Below are positions 8,038 to 17,919 of a DNA stretch of 64,000 nucleotides, piece after piece. A program made the translations under genes and the position numbers. Under the pieces are notes generated by a model. The model saw only the letters and a program-made list of their open reading frames with translations. It was not told the origin of the DNA and did not search any database. Source of the DNA: Chromobacterium alticapitis (lineage in GTDB: Bacteria > Pseudomonadota > Gammaproteobacteria > Burkholderiales > Chromobacteriaceae); contig NZ_PQWB01000189.1 of NCBI RefSeq assembly GCF_002924365.1, forward strand, positions 1 to 64,000. The letters run 5' to 3'. The first letter of the stretch is position 1. The number at the start of each line of letters is the position of its first letter.

Positions 8038-9051
8038 ATGATTTTCCAACGCATCCGAGTCCTCTCCGCCTTCGTCGCCAGCCTGGGCATGGCCATCCCC
8101 GCCGCCGCGCTGCTGCCGGCCAGTTCCGCCTACGCCGCCGCGCCGCAGGTCCGCGCCCAGGCGCCCGGCTATTACCGAATGATGCTGGGCCAGTTCGAAA
8201 TCACCGCCTTATCCGACGGCACGGTGAAAATCCCGCTGGACAAGCTGCTGACCAGCGAGCATCCGGAACAGGTGCGGCAGCTATTGACCGCCGATTTCCA
8301 GAAGCCCTCGCAGGCGGAAACTTCGATCAATGCCTTCCTGATCAACACCGGCACCAAGCTGCTGCTGGTGGACACCGGCGCCGGCCATCTGTTCGGACCT
8401 AAGGTGGCGGGACAGCTGCCGGCCAATCTGCGCGCCGCCGGCTACAAGCCGGAAGACATAGACGCGGTGCTGCTGACCCATGTGCATCTGGACCATTCCG
8501 GCGGCCTTACCGAGGCCGGCAAGGCGGTGTTTCCGAATGCCGACGTTTATCTAAGCGAAAAAGAGGCCGACTTCTGGCTGCATCCGGCCAACAAGGCCGG
8601 CATGAAGGCGGACGGCAAATCGGGATTCGACCAGCGCAAGGGCTTCGACCAAGCTCAGGCCACGCTGGCGCCGTATCTGACGGCCGGCAAGGTCAAAACC
8701 TTCGCCGACGGCGCCGAACTGTTCCCCGGCGTGCGCGCCATCGCCGCGCCGGGCCACACGCCTGGGCATGTGTTCTATGAGGCGGCAAGCCAGGGCCAGC
8801 GCATGCAGTTCTGGGGCGACGTCATCCACGCCCAGGCCGCGCAGTTCGCCCACCCCGAGGTGGCCATCCGCTTCGACGTGGACTCTCCCGCCGCGATCAA
8901 GCTGCGGCGCCAGGCGCTGGCCAATGCCGCCGATCAAGGCTATTGGGTCGCGCCCGCCCACGTTTCCTTCCCCGGCTTCGGCCATGTCCGCCGCGCCGGC
9001 AAGGCCTTCGCCTGGGCGCCGGCCAACTACAGCCAGGACGGATTGAACTGA
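8038..9051 (+). CDS. Exported metallo-beta-lactamase-fold hydrolase
   Basis: A 337-residue MBL-fold protein with an N-terminal hydrophobic export segment (about residues 8-34, ending near AYAAAP). The dinuclear zinc motif HVHLDH lies at 148-153, with further ligands His240 in APGHTPGH, Asp261 in FWGD and His308 in PAHVSF. This pattern is shared by lactonases, glyoxalase II relatives and many uncharacterised hydrolases. The lactonase-like spacing makes a lactone or ester substrate possible, but it cannot be fixed. It is divergent from the LysR gene, which probably regulates it, and is followed by a strong terminator. Confidence 0.85.
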   Translation: MIFQRIRVLSAFVASLGMAIPAAALLPASSAYAAAPQVRAQAPGYYRMMLGQFEITALSDGTVKIPLDKLLTSEHPEQVRQLLTADFQKPSQAETSINAFLINTGTKLLLVDTGAGHLFGPKVAGQLPANLRAAGYKPEDIDAVLLTHVHLDHSGGLTEAGKAVFPNADVYLSEKEADFWLHPANKAGMKADGKSGFDQRKGFDQAQATLAPYLTAGKVKTFADGAELFPGVRAIAAPGHTPGHVFYEAASQGQRMQFWGDVIHAQAAQFAHPEVAIRFDVDSPAAIKLRRQALANAADQGYWVAPAHVSFPGFGHVRRAGKAFAWAPANYSQDGLN

Positions 9052-9061
9052 GGCGCCCGTG

Positions 9062-9091
9062 AAAAAGGCCGCGGCAAAACCCGCGGCCTTC
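9062..9091. terminator. Bidirectional terminator between convergent genes
   Basis: The stem AAGGCCGCGG/CCGCGGCCTT with a CAAAAC loop is preceded by an A-run and followed by TTCC. It separates the convergent MBL gene and CPA2 antiporter gene. Confidence 0.65.
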
Positions 9092-9126
9092 CTCTCAGCA
9101 TGGCCAAACCGCCGTCAGCCGACGGC

Positions 9127-11094
9127 TCACTCGCCCTGCAAGATGCGCGACTCCGCCTGCGCCAATTGCTCCGGCGTGCCCAGCAAGACCAGGATGTCGT
9201 CGGCCTGGATTTCGAAACTGGCGTCGAAATCGGTCCGTCGCGCCCGCTGGCGGCGGATGGCCTTCACTTCCACGCCCAGATCCTCCAGGCGCAGGGCGCC
9301 CAGCGGCTGGCCGACGGCGAAGCCGCCGCACACTTGCACGCTGAGCAGCCTGGGCACCATCGCCTCCTCCAGGCTCTCCACCTCGTCGCTGCTGCCGCGG
9401 AAGAAGCCGCGGAACAGGTCGTAGCGCTCCTCGCGCACCGCGCGGATGCGGCGCAGCACGCGGCTGGGCGGCACGCCGGCTTCCAGCAGCGCCTGGGAGG
9501 CCAGCATCAGGCTGCCCTCCATCACTTCCGCCACCACCTCGTCCGCTCCGGCCCGGCGCAGCACGTCCATTTCGCTGTCGTCCACCGTGCGCACGATGAC
9601 CGGCAACTCCGGCCTGGCCTCGCGCACCGCATGCAGAATGCGCAGGGCGGCATGGGTATCGGCAAAGGTCACCACCACTACCTTGGCCCGCATCAGGCCG
9701 GCGGCGATCAGCACTTCCTTCTTGCCGGCATCGCCGAACACCACCTGGTCGCCGGCCTCTCCCGCCTCGCGCACGCGCTCGGGGTCCATGTCCAGCGCGA
9801 ACATATTGATGTTCTCGGTCTCCAAGAGCCGCGCCAGCGCCTGGCCGCTGCGGCCGTAGCCGCAAATCAGCACGTGCTCATTCTTGCTCATGCTGGCCAC
9901 CAGCATCTGGTGCAGGTCCAGCGATTGCAGCATCCAGTCCTGCTTGATCAGCCTGCGGGTGATGCGCTCGCCGTACAGGATCAGGAAGGGCGCGATCAGC
10001 ATGGATATCAGGATGGCGGCGATGGCGGCCTGGGCCATGACCGCAGGCACCAGCTTCAGATTCATCGACAAGGCCAGCAGCACGAAGCCGAACTCGCCGC
10101 CCTGGGCCAGCGCCAACGCAGAACGCATCGCGTCGTTGGCGCGGTGGCCGAACAAGCGCCCAAGGCCAAACACCACGCCCAGCTTCAAGGGCAGCAGCAG
10201 CGCCAGCAGCAATAGCACCACGCCGCAATGCTCGAACAGGACAGACAGCTCCAGGCGCATGCCCACGGTGATGAAGAAGAAACCGAGCAGGATGTCGCGG
10301 AAGGGCTTGATGTCCTCCTCCACCTGATAGCGATATTCGGTTTCCGAGATCAGCATGCCGGCGACGAAGGCGCCCAGCGCCAGGCTGAGGCCGGACAGCT
10401 CGGTCAGCCAGGCCACGCCCAGCGTGACCAGCAGCACATTGATCATGAACAGTTCGCCGGAGCGCTGCCGCGCCACCAGGTGGAACCACGGCCGCACCAG
10501 GCGCTGGCCGAAGAACAACAACAGGGCCAGTACCACCACGATCTTGCCGCCGGCCTTGGCCAGATCCAGCCACAAGGTGTCGCTGCCGCCGGCGAAGGCC
10601 GGCAACAGAATCAGCAAGGGCACCACGGCAATGTCCTGGAACAGCAGCACGCCTATCGCCAACTGGCCGTGCGGCTGGTTCAGTTCCAGCCGTTCGGTCA
10701 GGAGCTTGCTGACGATGGCGGTGGACGACATCGCCAGCGCGCCGCCTATGGCCAGGCCGGTCAACGGGCTGCCGCTGAGCCAGCCTATCGCCAGCGCCAC
10801 CAGCAGCATGGTGGCCGCCACCTGGGCCAGGCCGACGCCGAACACCAGCTGCCGCATGGCTTTCAGCTTGGGCAGGGAAAACTCCAGCCCAATGCTGAAC
10901 ATCATGAAGACGATGCCGATTTCGCCGAGGAAGGCGGTTTCCTCGCCTTGCGGAATCAGCCGCGCCACGCCCGGTCCGGCCAGGAAGCCCACCACCAGAT
11001 AGCCCAGCATCGCCGGCACTCTCAGGCTGCGGCACAAAGTCACCACCAGCACGGCGGCCAACAGGACGAGAACGATGGGAGCCATGGAATGCAT
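9127..11094 (-). CDS. CPA2-family cation:proton antiporter with TrkA-N domain (KefB/KefC-like)
   Basis: A 655-residue integral membrane protein that likely exchanges K+ or Na+ for H+. The first 380 residues contain about twelve hydrophobic segments of the Na+/H+ exchanger fold, with the conserved GYLVVGFLAGPG near the start. A cytosolic Rossmann TrkA-N domain follows, marked by LICGYGRSGQALARLL, then a TrkA-C domain in the last 90 residues. The start is uncertain. ATG at 11094 gives MHSMAPIVLV, with AGGAG 12 bases upstream; TTG at 11121 would add nine residues. No ancillary KefF/KefG gene is adjacent. Confidence 0.85.
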   Translation of the reverse strand: MHSMAPIVLVLLAAVLVVTLCRSLRVPAMLGYLVVGFLAGPGVARLIPQGEETAFLGEIGIVFMMFSIGLEFSLPKLKAMRQLVFGVGLAQVAATMLLVALAIGWLSGSPLTGLAIGGALAMSSTAIVSKLLTERLELNQPHGQLAIGVLLFQDIAVVPLLILLPAFAGGSDTLWLDLAKAGGKIVVVLALLLFFGQRLVRPWFHLVARQRSGELFMINVLLVTLGVAWLTELSGLSLALGAFVAGMLISETEYRYQVEEDIKPFRDILLGFFFITVGMRLELSVLFEHCGVVLLLLALLLPLKLGVVFGLGRLFGHRANDAMRSALALAQGGEFGFVLLALSMNLKLVPAVMAQAAIAAILISMLIAPFLILYGERITRRLIKQDWMLQSLDLHQMLVASMSKNEHVLICGYGRSGQALARLLETENINMFALDMDPERVREAGEAGDQVVFGDAGKKEVLIAAGLMRAKVVVVTFADTHAALRILHAVREARPELPVIVRTVDDSEMDVLRRAGADEVVAEVMEGSLMLASQALLEAGVPPSRVLRRIRAVREERYDLFRGFFRGSSDEVESLEEAMVPRLLSVQVCGGFAVGQPLGALRLEDLGVEVKAIRRQRARRTDFDASFEIQADDILVLLGTPEQLAQAESRILQGE

Positions 11095-11210
11095 CGGCGG
11101 CGGGATCTCCTGGACGGGCAAGAAATGGAAACATCAAAAAACGACGGCCAAGCAAAAGTTGCACCAGCTCGCGCGTCAATCGATTATAACCTTTGATATA
11201 CTTTTACCTT

Positions 11211-12191
11211 ATGGAAAAAATACAAGACACCCGGCGCCTGGAATTGGCGCGCGAAGTCCTGCATGCCGAGTCCGCCGCGCTGAGCACGCTGGCAGAGCGG
11301 CTGAACGGCGACTTCCTCGCCGCGGTCGAGGCCATCCTCGCCTGCGAGGGCCGCGTCATCGTCACCGGCATGGGCAAATCCGGCCATGTCGCGCGCAAGA
11401 TCGCCGCCACGCTGGCCAGCACCGGCACGCCGGCTTTCTTCGTCCATCCGGCCGAGGCCGCCCACGGCGACCTGGGCATGATCACCGGCCGCGACGTGGT
11501 GATCGCGCTGTCCAACTCCGGCGAATCCGCCGAGGTGGTGTCCCTGCTGCCCGCGCTGAAGCTGAAGGGCGGCATGCTGATCGCCATGACCGGCCGGCCC
11601 GAATCCACGCTGGCGCAGGAGTCCGACATCCTGCTGCACACGCATGTGGACAAGGAGGCCTGCCCGCTGAACCTCGCGCCCACTACCAGCACCACGGCGC
11701 AAATCGCGCTGGGCGACGCGCTGGCGGTGACGCTGATGGAAGTGCGCGGCTTCGGCCAGAGCGACTTCGCGCTGTCCCATCCCGGCGGCAGCCTGGGCCG
11801 CCGCCTGCTGGTGCACGTCAAGGATTTGATGCACGCTGGCGACGCCCTGCCCCGCGTCGCGCCCGGCACGCTGCTGAAGGACGCGCTGCTGGAAATGTCG
11901 CGCAAGCGGCTGGGCATGGTCACCGTCAGCGACGCCGACGGCACGCTGCATGGCATTTATACCGACGGCGACCTGCGCCGCACCCTGGAAAAGGGCGCCG
12001 ACGTCTACCGCCTGACGATAGACGAGGTGATGGGCCGCCAGCCGCGCGCCATCCAGCCCGACAAGCTGGCCGCGGAGGCCGGCTTCCTGATGAAACAGCA
12101 CCAGATCACCAGCCTGGTGGTCGTCAACGCCCAAGGCAAGCTGGCCGGCGTGCTGCACATGCACGACCTGCTGCACGCCGGCGTGTTTTAA
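11211..12191 (+). CDS. kdsD: Arabinose-5-phosphate isomerase
   Basis: Converts ribulose 5-phosphate to arabinose 5-phosphate, the first step of KDO synthesis for LPS. The 326-residue protein has an N-terminal SIS sugar-isomerase domain (TGMGKSGHVARKIAATLAS and ALSNSGESAE motifs) and two C-terminal CBS domains. The ATG giving MEKIQDTRRL was chosen over a TTG 18 bases upstream because the extra residues are not typical of the family. It is first in a long forward gene run continuing with kdsC and the lpt genes, which fits co-expression of KDO synthesis and LPS export. Confidence 0.95.
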   Translation: MEKIQDTRRLELAREVLHAESAALSTLAERLNGDFLAAVEAILACEGRVIVTGMGKSGHVARKIAATLASTGTPAFFVHPAEAAHGDLGMITGRDVVIALSNSGESAEVVSLLPALKLKGGMLIAMTGRPESTLAQESDILLHTHVDKEACPLNLAPTTSTTAQIALGDALAVTLMEVRGFGQSDFALSHPGGSLGRRLLVHVKDLMHAGDALPRVAPGTLLKDALLEMSRKRLGMVTVSDADGTLHGIYTDGDLRRTLEKGADVYRLTIDEVMGRQPRAIQPDKLAAEAGFLMKQHQITSLVVVNAQGKLAGVLHMHDLLHAGVF

Positions 12192-12234
12192 CTCAGCCGT
12201 CCAGTCGCGAGACTGGCGGCCGCAAGGACAGACA

Positions 12235-12759
12235 ATGCGCATGATTTCCGAGCAGGCCCGCAAGGTGAAACTGCTGATCATGGATGTGGACGGCGTGATG
12301 ACCGACGGCCGCATCTACTACAACGCCCAGGGCGAGGAAAGCAAATCGTTCTACGTGCAGGACGGCCTAGGCCTGCGTCTGCTCAGCCGCACCGGCGTGC
12401 AGCTGGCCATCATCTCAGGCCGCGCCGACCGCTGCGTGGAGCACCGCTCTCGCGCGCTGAAAATAGACCACTATTACGGCGGCGTGCATGACAAGAAAGT
12501 GGCGCTGGCCGATCTGCTCGCCAAAACCGGCTTTCGGCCCGAGGAATGCGCCTTCATCGGCGACGATCTGATAGACCTGCCCATCCTGACCCGAGTCGGC
12601 CTGGCGGTAGCGGTGCCGGAGGCGCCTCCGCAGGTGCGCCAGCATTGCCACTACGTGACCGGCAATCCGGGCGGCCACGGCGCGGTGCGCGAGCTGGTCG
12701 AGCTGATCATGCAGGCGCAAGGCACTTTCGACGCCATCGTCGCGGAATACCTGGAATGA
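12235..12759 (+). CDS. kdsC: 3-deoxy-D-manno-octulosonate 8-phosphate phosphatase
   Basis: Removes phosphate from KDO 8-phosphate to give KDO. The 174-residue HAD-family enzyme shows the nucleophile motif DVDGVMTDG with Asp17 and Asp19, the SGRADRCVEHR motif II region and the FIGDDLIDLP motif, and has the minimal C0-cap size usual for KdsC. Its stop overlaps the start of lptC in an ATGA junction, indicating translational coupling. Confidence 0.95.
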   Translation: MRMISEQARKVKLLIMDVDGVMTDGRIYYNAQGEESKSFYVQDGLGLRLLSRTGVQLAIISGRADRCVEHRSRALKIDHYYGGVHDKKVALADLLAKTGFRPEECAFIGDDLIDLPILTRVGLAVAVPEAPPQVRQHCHYVTGNPGGHGAVRELVELIMQAQGTFDAIVAEYLE

Positions 12760-13325
12760 TGCGGCTGTTGCGTTCCCACCGGCTGTTCCCGGTGCTGCTG
12801 ATCGGCCTTACCGCCATGCTGACCCTATGGCTGGACCAGATCTCGCGCTGGGACACCCGCCACCGCGAACTTGACCCCGACAAACCGGAATACGTGGCGG
12901 AAAACCTGGTGGCCACGCGTTACGACGAGCACGGCAAACTGCTGGACCGGCTGATCGCCAGCCGCATGTGGCAATACCCCGGCAAGCCGGAAGCGTATTT
13001 CGAAAAGCCGGACCTGTACCAGTTCCAGCAAGGCGCGCTGCAATACCACGTCATCGGCGAAACCGGCCGCTACAACAATAAAACCCAACAGGCCTACTTC
13101 GACAAGAAAGTCACTTTGATCAAACCCCCAGACAGCCGCCAGCCGGAAACCCGCCTGGAAAGCAGCGCGATGTTCGTCGATACCGGCAAGCGCTTCGCCA
13201 GCTCCAAGGCGCCGTCAGTGATCTACCAGGGCAATTCGGTAGCCCACTCCATCGGCTTCACCTATCAGGAGCCGCTGGGCCTGCTCACTCTGCTGTCCAC
13301 TACCAAGATCGTCTATGCCAAATAA
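12756..13325 (+). CDS. lptC: LPS export protein LptC
   Basis: Inner-membrane-anchored component of the LPS transport bridge that passes LPS from the LptBFG extractor to LptA. The 189-residue protein has a single N-terminal transmembrane segment (LFPVLLIGLTAMLTLWL) and a periplasmic beta-jellyroll. Either of two adjacent ATG codons could serve; the first overlaps the kdsC stop. Its end overlaps lptA by 11 bases. Sequence conservation in this family is low, so the call rests on size, topology and position. Confidence 0.9.
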   Translation: MMRLLRSHRLFPVLLIGLTAMLTLWLDQISRWDTRHRELDPDKPEYVAENLVATRYDEHGKLLDRLIASRMWQYPGKPEAYFEKPDLYQFQQGALQYHVIGETGRYNNKTQQAYFDKKVTLIKPPDSRQPETRLESSAMFVDTGKRFASSKAPSVIYQGNSVAHSIGFTYQEPLGLLTLLSTTKIVYAK

Positions 13326-13857
13326 GACCCGAATCCTGCTGGCCAGCCTGCTGCTGGCCGCCTCCGCGCTGGCCCAAGCCGAACAAGCCGACCGCGACAA
13401 ACCGATAGAGATCACCAGCGACAACGGCTGCATCATGGACCAGATCAAAGGCGTGTCCACCTGCAACGGCAATGTCGTGGTGATCCAGGGCACGCTGCGC
13501 CTGAATGCCGACAAGCTGGTCGTCACTCAGGACAAGCAAGGCAATCAGACCATGCGCGCCACCGGCCGCATCGTCACTTTCCGCCAGAAAATGGACCGCG
13601 ACGGCGGCTGGGTGGAAGGCCAGACCAGCCAGCTCGACTACGACAGCGCCCAGCACCTGGTGGTACTGACCGGCAACGCCCGCGTCAAGCGCAACGGCGA
13701 CCTGTCCATAGGCAACGTGATCCGCTACAACACGCTGGCTGAAACTTTCGAAGTCGTCGGCGGCGGCGCGTCCGCCTCCGGCCAGGGCCGCTCCGTCGTG
13801 ATCATCCAGCCCAAGAAGGCCGCTTCGCAGCCCGCCAGCGGAACCGCCAAGCCATGA
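13315..13857 (+). CDS. lptA: LPS export periplasmic protein LptA
   Basis: Periplasmic OstA-fold protein that polymerises into the bridge carrying LPS to LptDE. The 180 residues include a signal peptide ([16 protein letters not shown]) followed by the family's PIEITSDNG motif and repeated beta-strand pairs such as [16 protein letters not shown]. It lies between lptC and lptB with overlapping ends on both sides. Confidence 0.95.
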   Translation: MPNKTRILLASLLLAASALAQAEQADRDKPIEITSDNGCIMDQIKGVSTCNGNVVVIQGTLRLNADKLVVTQDKQGNQTMRATGRIVTFRQKMDRDGGWVEGQTSQLDYDSAQHLVVLTGNARVKRNGDLSIGNVIRYNTLAETFEVVGGGASASGQGRSVVIIQPKKAASQPASGTAKP

Positions 13858-14582
13858 AGCGCAGCGTCCTCACCGTTTCCAATTTGAAGAAGCGCTTCAA
13901 GAAGCGCACCGTGGTCAAAGACGTTTCGCTGAGCATAGAAAGCGGCGAAGTCGTCGGCCTGCTCGGTCCCAACGGCGCCGGCAAGACCACCAGCTTCTAC
14001 ATGATCGTCGGCCTGATCGGCGCCGACGACGGCGACATCCGCCTCGACGAGCAATCCATCACGCGTTTCCCCATCCACCAGCGCGCCCAGCTGGGCCTGG
14101 GCTATCTGCCGCAGGAGGCGTCCATCTTCCGCCGCATGACGGTGGAGGAAAACATCGCCGCCATCCTGGAGATCTCCGGCCTCAAGGGCAAGGAGCTGGA
14201 GTCCGAGCTGGACCTGCTGCTGGACGACCTCAATATCGGCCATCTGCGCGACAGCAACGCGCTGGCGCTGTCCGGCGGCGAGCGCCGCCGCGTGGAGATC
14301 GCCCGCGTGCTGGCCACCCGGCCGCGCTTCATCCTGCTGGACGAGCCCTTCGCCGGCGTGGACCCGATCGCGGTGATCGACATCCAGAAAATCATCTCCT
14401 TCCTGAAAGAGCGCGGCATAGGCGTGCTGATCACCGACCACAACGTGCGCGAGACGCTGCGCATTTGCGACCGCGCCTACATCATCAGCGACGGCTCGGT
14501 GCTGGCCTCCGGCCAACCCGAGGAACTGGTCAACAACGACAAGGTGCGCAAAGTCTACCTTGGCGAGCACTTCCATCTGTAA
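13854..14582 (+). CDS. lptB: LPS export ABC transporter ATP-binding protein LptB
   Basis: ATPase of the LptB2FG complex that powers LPS extraction from the inner membrane. The 242-residue ABC protein has Walker [10 protein letters not shown] at 38-46, Q-loop YLPQEASIF, signature LSGGERRR and Walker B LLDEPF followed by the ITDHNVRET switch region, all typical of LptB. Its ATG overlaps the lptA stop, and rpoN starts three bases after its stop. lptF and lptG are not in this window. Confidence 0.97.
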   Translation: MKRSVLTVSNLKKRFKKRTVVKDVSLSIESGEVVGLLGPNGAGKTTSFYMIVGLIGADDGDIRLDEQSITRFPIHQRAQLGLGYLPQEASIFRRMTVEENIAAILEISGLKGKELESELDLLLDDLNIGHLRDSNALALSGGERRRVEIARVLATRPRFILLDEPFAGVDPIAVIDIQKIISFLKERGIGVLITDHNVRETLRICDRAYIISDGSVLASGQPEELVNNDKVRKVYLGEHFHL

Positions 14583-14585
14583 GCG

Positions 14586-15989
14586 ATGAAGCAGGCACTA
14601 CAGCTCAAGGTTTCGCAACAGCTGACGCTGACGCCGCAGTTGCAGCAGTCCATCAAACTATTGCAGTTGTCCACGCTGGACCTGCAGGCCGAGGTGGAGC
14701 GCTTCCTGCTGGACAACCCGTTGCTGGAACGCGGCGACGAGCCGCGCGACGGCGACGGAGAAGCTGCGGCCGAGAGCGCGGACCATAGCGAAACCGCAGC
14801 CGACGAGCCGGCTGACAGCCGCGACGACAGCGCCGGCGAGCTGCTGGACTGGGGCGCAGGCAGCCGCGGCGGCGACAGCGACTACGACCCCATGCTCAAC
14901 GTGCCCTGCCCGGTCAGCCTGCGCGAGCACCTGCTGTCGCAGCTGGGCGAAATCGCCCTGCCCCGCCGCGACGAAGCCATCGTGCGGCTGCTGATCGAGG
15001 AGCTGGACGACGACGGCTATCTGCCGCTCGGCCTGGACGAACTGGCCAGCCATCTGCCGCTGGAATTGCAGCTGGAAAGCGACGAGCTGGCTGTAGGCCT
15101 CGCCTTGCTGCAACAGTTCGACCCGGCAGGCGTCGGCGCGCGCACCCTGGCCGAATCGCTGCAGCTGCAATTGCACAGGCTGCCGGAGAGCGAGCCGGGC
15201 CACACCCTTGCGCTGGCCATCGCGCGCGCTCACCTGCCGCTGCTGGGCAGCCGCGACTACGCCAAGCTGAAGAAGCTGCTGGGCTGCGGCGACGCCGAGC
15301 TCCGCGCGGCGCAGGCGCTGATCGCTCGGCTCAACCCGCATCCCGCCACCGGCTTCCATCAAGGCGACACCCACTACGTGATTCCCGACATCAGCGTGCG
15401 CAAGTTCAAGGGCCGCTGGGTAGCCGAACTGAACCGCTCCGCCGTGCCCAGATTGCGCGTCAATCAGCTGTACGAACGCATGCTGGCCGACAGCCGCGGC
15501 CAGGGCGGCGAAATGTCCGCCCGGCTGCAAGAGGCGCGCTGGCTGGTCAAGAACATCCAGCAGCGGTTTGACACCATCCTGAAAGTGGCGGAAGCTATTA
15601 TCGAGCGTCAACAATTGTTCTTTGAACAAGGCGAAGTGGCGATGCGGCCCTTGATCCTGCGCGATATCGCGGAAGAGCTGGGCCTGCACGAATCCACCAT
15701 CTCCCGTTCCACCAGCCAGAAATACCTGCTGTGTTCGCGAGGCTTGTTCGAGCTCAAGTATTTCTTCGGCAGTTCGTTGGAAACTGAAAACGGCGATGAA
15801 TGTTCCGCCACCGCCATCAAGGCGCACATCCGCAGCATGATAGAAGGCGAAAACCGCGCGAAACCGCTGTCCGACAGCGCCATCGCCGACGCGCTGGCCA
15901 AGCAGGGAATACAGGTTGCCAGACGCACCGTAGCGAAGTATCGTGAAGCCATGCAGATTCCGGCGGTGAGTCTGCGCAAGGCTCTGTGA
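14586..15989 (+). CDS. rpoN: RNA polymerase sigma-54 factor
   Basis: Alternative sigma factor for enhancer-dependent promoters, used for nitrogen, motility and other regulons. The 467 residues start with the glutamine- and leucine-rich region I (LKVSQQLTLTPQLQQSIKLLQL split across residues 5-26), then an acidic region II near 45-95, the core-binding region, and the C-terminal helix-turn-helix followed by the RpoN box ARRTVAKYRE. It directly follows lptB and precedes hpf and ptsN, the standard proteobacterial rpoN neighbourhood. Confidence 0.97.
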   Translation: MKQALQLKVSQQLTLTPQLQQSIKLLQLSTLDLQAEVERFLLDNPLLERGDEPRDGDGEAAAESADHSETAADEPADSRDDSAGELLDWGAGSRGGDSDYDPMLNVPCPVSLREHLLSQLGEIALPRRDEAIVRLLIEELDDDGYLPLGLDELASHLPLELQLESDELAVGLALLQQFDPAGVGARTLAESLQLQLHRLPESEPGHTLALAIARAHLPLLGSRDYAKLKKLLGCGDAELRAAQALIARLNPHPATGFHQGDTHYVIPDISVRKFKGRWVAELNRSAVPRLRVNQLYERMLADSRGQGGEMSARLQEARWLVKNIQQRFDTILKVAEAIIERQQLFFEQGEVAMRPLILRDIAEELGLHESTISRSTSQKYLLCSRGLFELKYFFGSSLETENGDECSATAIKAHIRSMIEGENRAKPLSDSAIADALAKQGIQVARRTVAKYREAMQIPAVSLRKAL

Positions 15990-16059
15990 GGAGCCGACGA
16001 CAAGAATACATGCCGCCCGACAACCCGCCCGGGCGGTCAACACCAGAAGGAGCTAGGGT

Positions 16060-16386
16060 ATGAACCTCAAAGTAACTGGCCTGCACCTGGAAGTCACTCC
16101 GTCGCTGCGCGAATACATCGAAAACAAACTGGAGCGCATTACCCGCCACGTCGACAACGTGATCGACATCTCCGTCACCCTGTCTGTGGACAAACTGGTT
16201 CAAAAGGCTGAAGTCAATGTGCACCTGTCCGGCAAGGACATCCACATCGAAGCGACCGAGGCCGATCTCTACGCCGCCATCGACCTGCTGATGGACAAGC
16301 TGGACCGCCAAGTGCTGAAGCACAAGGAAAAGCAGACCGAGCATCGCGCGCAAAGCTCCGGCGAAGTTTCGCAAACCTCGCTGTGA
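16060..16386 (+). CDS. hpf: Ribosome hibernation promoting factor
   Basis: A small 108-residue protein that binds the 30S decoding region and helps store ribosomes as inactive dimers under starvation. The fold is indicated by [20 protein letters not shown] and the paired strand/helix pattern through residue 95; it lacks the long C-terminal domain, so it is the short form. AAGGAG lies just upstream of the ATG, and a strong terminator follows. Its place beside rpoN is the usual one. Confidence 0.95.
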   Translation: MNLKVTGLHLEVTPSLREYIENKLERITRHVDNVIDISVTLSVDKLVQKAEVNVHLSGKDIHIEATEADLYAAIDLLMDKLDRQVLKHKEKQTEHRAQSSGEVSQTSL

Positions 16387-16401
16387 CGCGACGCTGAAAA
16401 C

Positions 16402-16430
16402 AACGGGAACCGGACGGTTCCCGTTTTTCT
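16402..16430 (+). terminator. Intrinsic terminator after hpf
   Basis: A perfect 10-bp stem AACGGGAACC/GGTTCCCGTT with a GGAC loop runs into TTTTTCTTT. It divides the kdsD-hpf run from ptsN, which probably has its own promoter. Confidence 0.8.
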
Positions 16431-16508
16431 TTGCGCTTGCCGGTTTTCAGTACTATCAAGGCAACGTAGAATTCCGGGTTTATCAAAGAGCCGCATGCAT
16501 AATCCAAT

Positions 16509-16970
16509 ATGAATCTCATCGGCAAGATACTGACTCCGGACCATGTATTGCTGGATCTGGACGTCTCCAGCAAGAAGCGGGTATTCGAGCAGGTTGGGCT
16601 TCTCGTGGAAAACACCCGCGGCATCGCCCGCAGCGAAATCTTCGACAGCCTGTTCAGCCGCGAGAAGCTGGGCTCCACCGGCCTGGGCCAGGGCGTGGCC
16701 ATACCGCACGGCCGCGCGCGCGGTCTGAAGGAGGCTACCGGCGTGTTCATCCGGCTGAAGGCGCCGATCCCGTTCGACGCGCCTGACGGCAAGCCGGTGC
16801 AGTGTCTGTTCGTGCTACTGGTGCCGGAGCACGCCACCGATCTGCACCTGCAGGTTCTATCGGAACTGGCGCAGCTGTTCTCCAGCCGCCAGATGCGCGA
16901 GAAAATGCTGGGCGCTTCGCTGCGCGACGAACTCTACCAGCAGCTCTGCGATTGGACCCCCAATGCCTAG
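16509..16970 (+). CDS. ptsN: Nitrogen PTS EIIA component
   Basis: The 153-residue EIIA-Ntr protein accepts phosphate from NPr and regulates targets rather than transporting sugar. The phosphorylated histidine is His67 in [10 protein letters not shown], preceded by the GSTGLG motif. It overlaps hprK by eight bases, so the two are translated together. The link with HPr kinase suggests a regulatory PTS of the kind seen in many beta-proteobacteria. Confidence 0.95.
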   Translation: MNLIGKILTPDHVLLDLDVSSKKRVFEQVGLLVENTRGIARSEIFDSLFSREKLGSTGLGQGVAIPHGRARGLKEATGVFIRLKAPIPFDAPDGKPVQCLFVLLVPEHATDLHLQVLSELAQLFSSRQMREKMLGASLRDELYQQLCDWTPNA

Positions 16971-17919
16971 CATCACCGTACGCCGCCTGTATCAGGAGAA
17001 CCAGCAGAAGCTGAACCTGACCTGGGTCGCCGGCACCGGCGGCTCGGACAATGTCATCGGCAACGATGACCAGCGCCCCACCCTGGCGCTGGTGGGCCAC
17101 TTGAACTTCATCCACCCCAACCGGGTGCAGGTGCTGGGCCTGGCCGAAGTGGACTACTTGAACAAGCTGGAGCAGTCCGCGGCCAAGACCGCGCTGGACC
17201 AGCTGTTCCACAAGAGCATGTCGGTGGTGGTGGTGGCCAACAACCAGCCCGTGCCGCGGCTGCTGCGCGACTACTGCCACAGCCACAATGTGCCGCTGAT
17301 GACCAGCACGCTGGAAAGCCCCTATTTGATGGACGTGCTGCGCATCTATCTGGCGCGGGCGCTGGCGGTGTCCACCGTGCTGCATGGGGTGTTTCTCGAC
17401 GTATTCGAAATCGGCGTGCTGATCATGGGCGACTCGGCCATGGGCAAGAGCGAGCTCGCACTGGAACTGATTTCGCGCGGCCACGGCATGGTGGCGGACG
17501 ACGCCGTCGAGCTGTACCGCATCGGCCCCGACACGCTGGAAGGCCGCTGCCCGCCGCTGCTGCGGGACTTCCTGGAAGTGCGCGGCCTGGGCATTCTGAA
17601 CATCCGCACCATCTTCGGCGAAACCGCCGTCCGCCCCAAGAAAGTGCTGAAGCTGATCATCCACCTGGTCAAGGCCAACGACCAGGCCATGCAGGCGCTG
17701 GACCGGCTCAACATCCAGTCCGAAACGCAGGAAATCATCGGCGTCACCGTACGCAAGGTAGTGCTGCCCGTCGCCGCCGGCCGCAACCTCGCCGTGCTGG
17801 TTGAGGCTGCCGTGCGCAACTACATCCTGCAGCTCAGAGGCATAGACAGCACGCGCGAATTCATCGAACGACACACCAATTTCTTGCGAGACCAGGAAAA
17901 TGCGCCTGATATTGATTAG
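16963..17919 (+). CDS. hprK: HPr kinase/phosphorylase
   Basis: Phosphorylates HPr/NPr on a serine with ATP and reverses the reaction, tuning PTS regulation. The 318-residue protein shows the Walker A loop GDSAMGKS at 156-163, the capping region [10 protein letters not shown], and the K3-loop signature [15 protein letters not shown]. Neighbours ptsN and rapZ overlap it on both sides, so the three form one translationally coupled unit. Confidence 0.96.
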   Translation: MPSITVRRLYQENQQKLNLTWVAGTGGSDNVIGNDDQRPTLALVGHLNFIHPNRVQVLGLAEVDYLNKLEQSAAKTALDQLFHKSMSVVVVANNQPVPRLLRDYCHSHNVPLMTSTLESPYLMDVLRIYLARALAVSTVLHGVFLDVFEIGVLIMGDSAMGKSELALELISRGHGMVADDAVELYRIGPDTLEGRCPPLLRDFLEVRGLGILNIRTIFGETAVRPKKVLKLIIHLVKANDQAMQALDRLNIQSETQEIIGVTVRKVVLPVAAGRNLAVLVEAAVRNYILQLRGIDSTREFIERHTNFLRDQENAPDID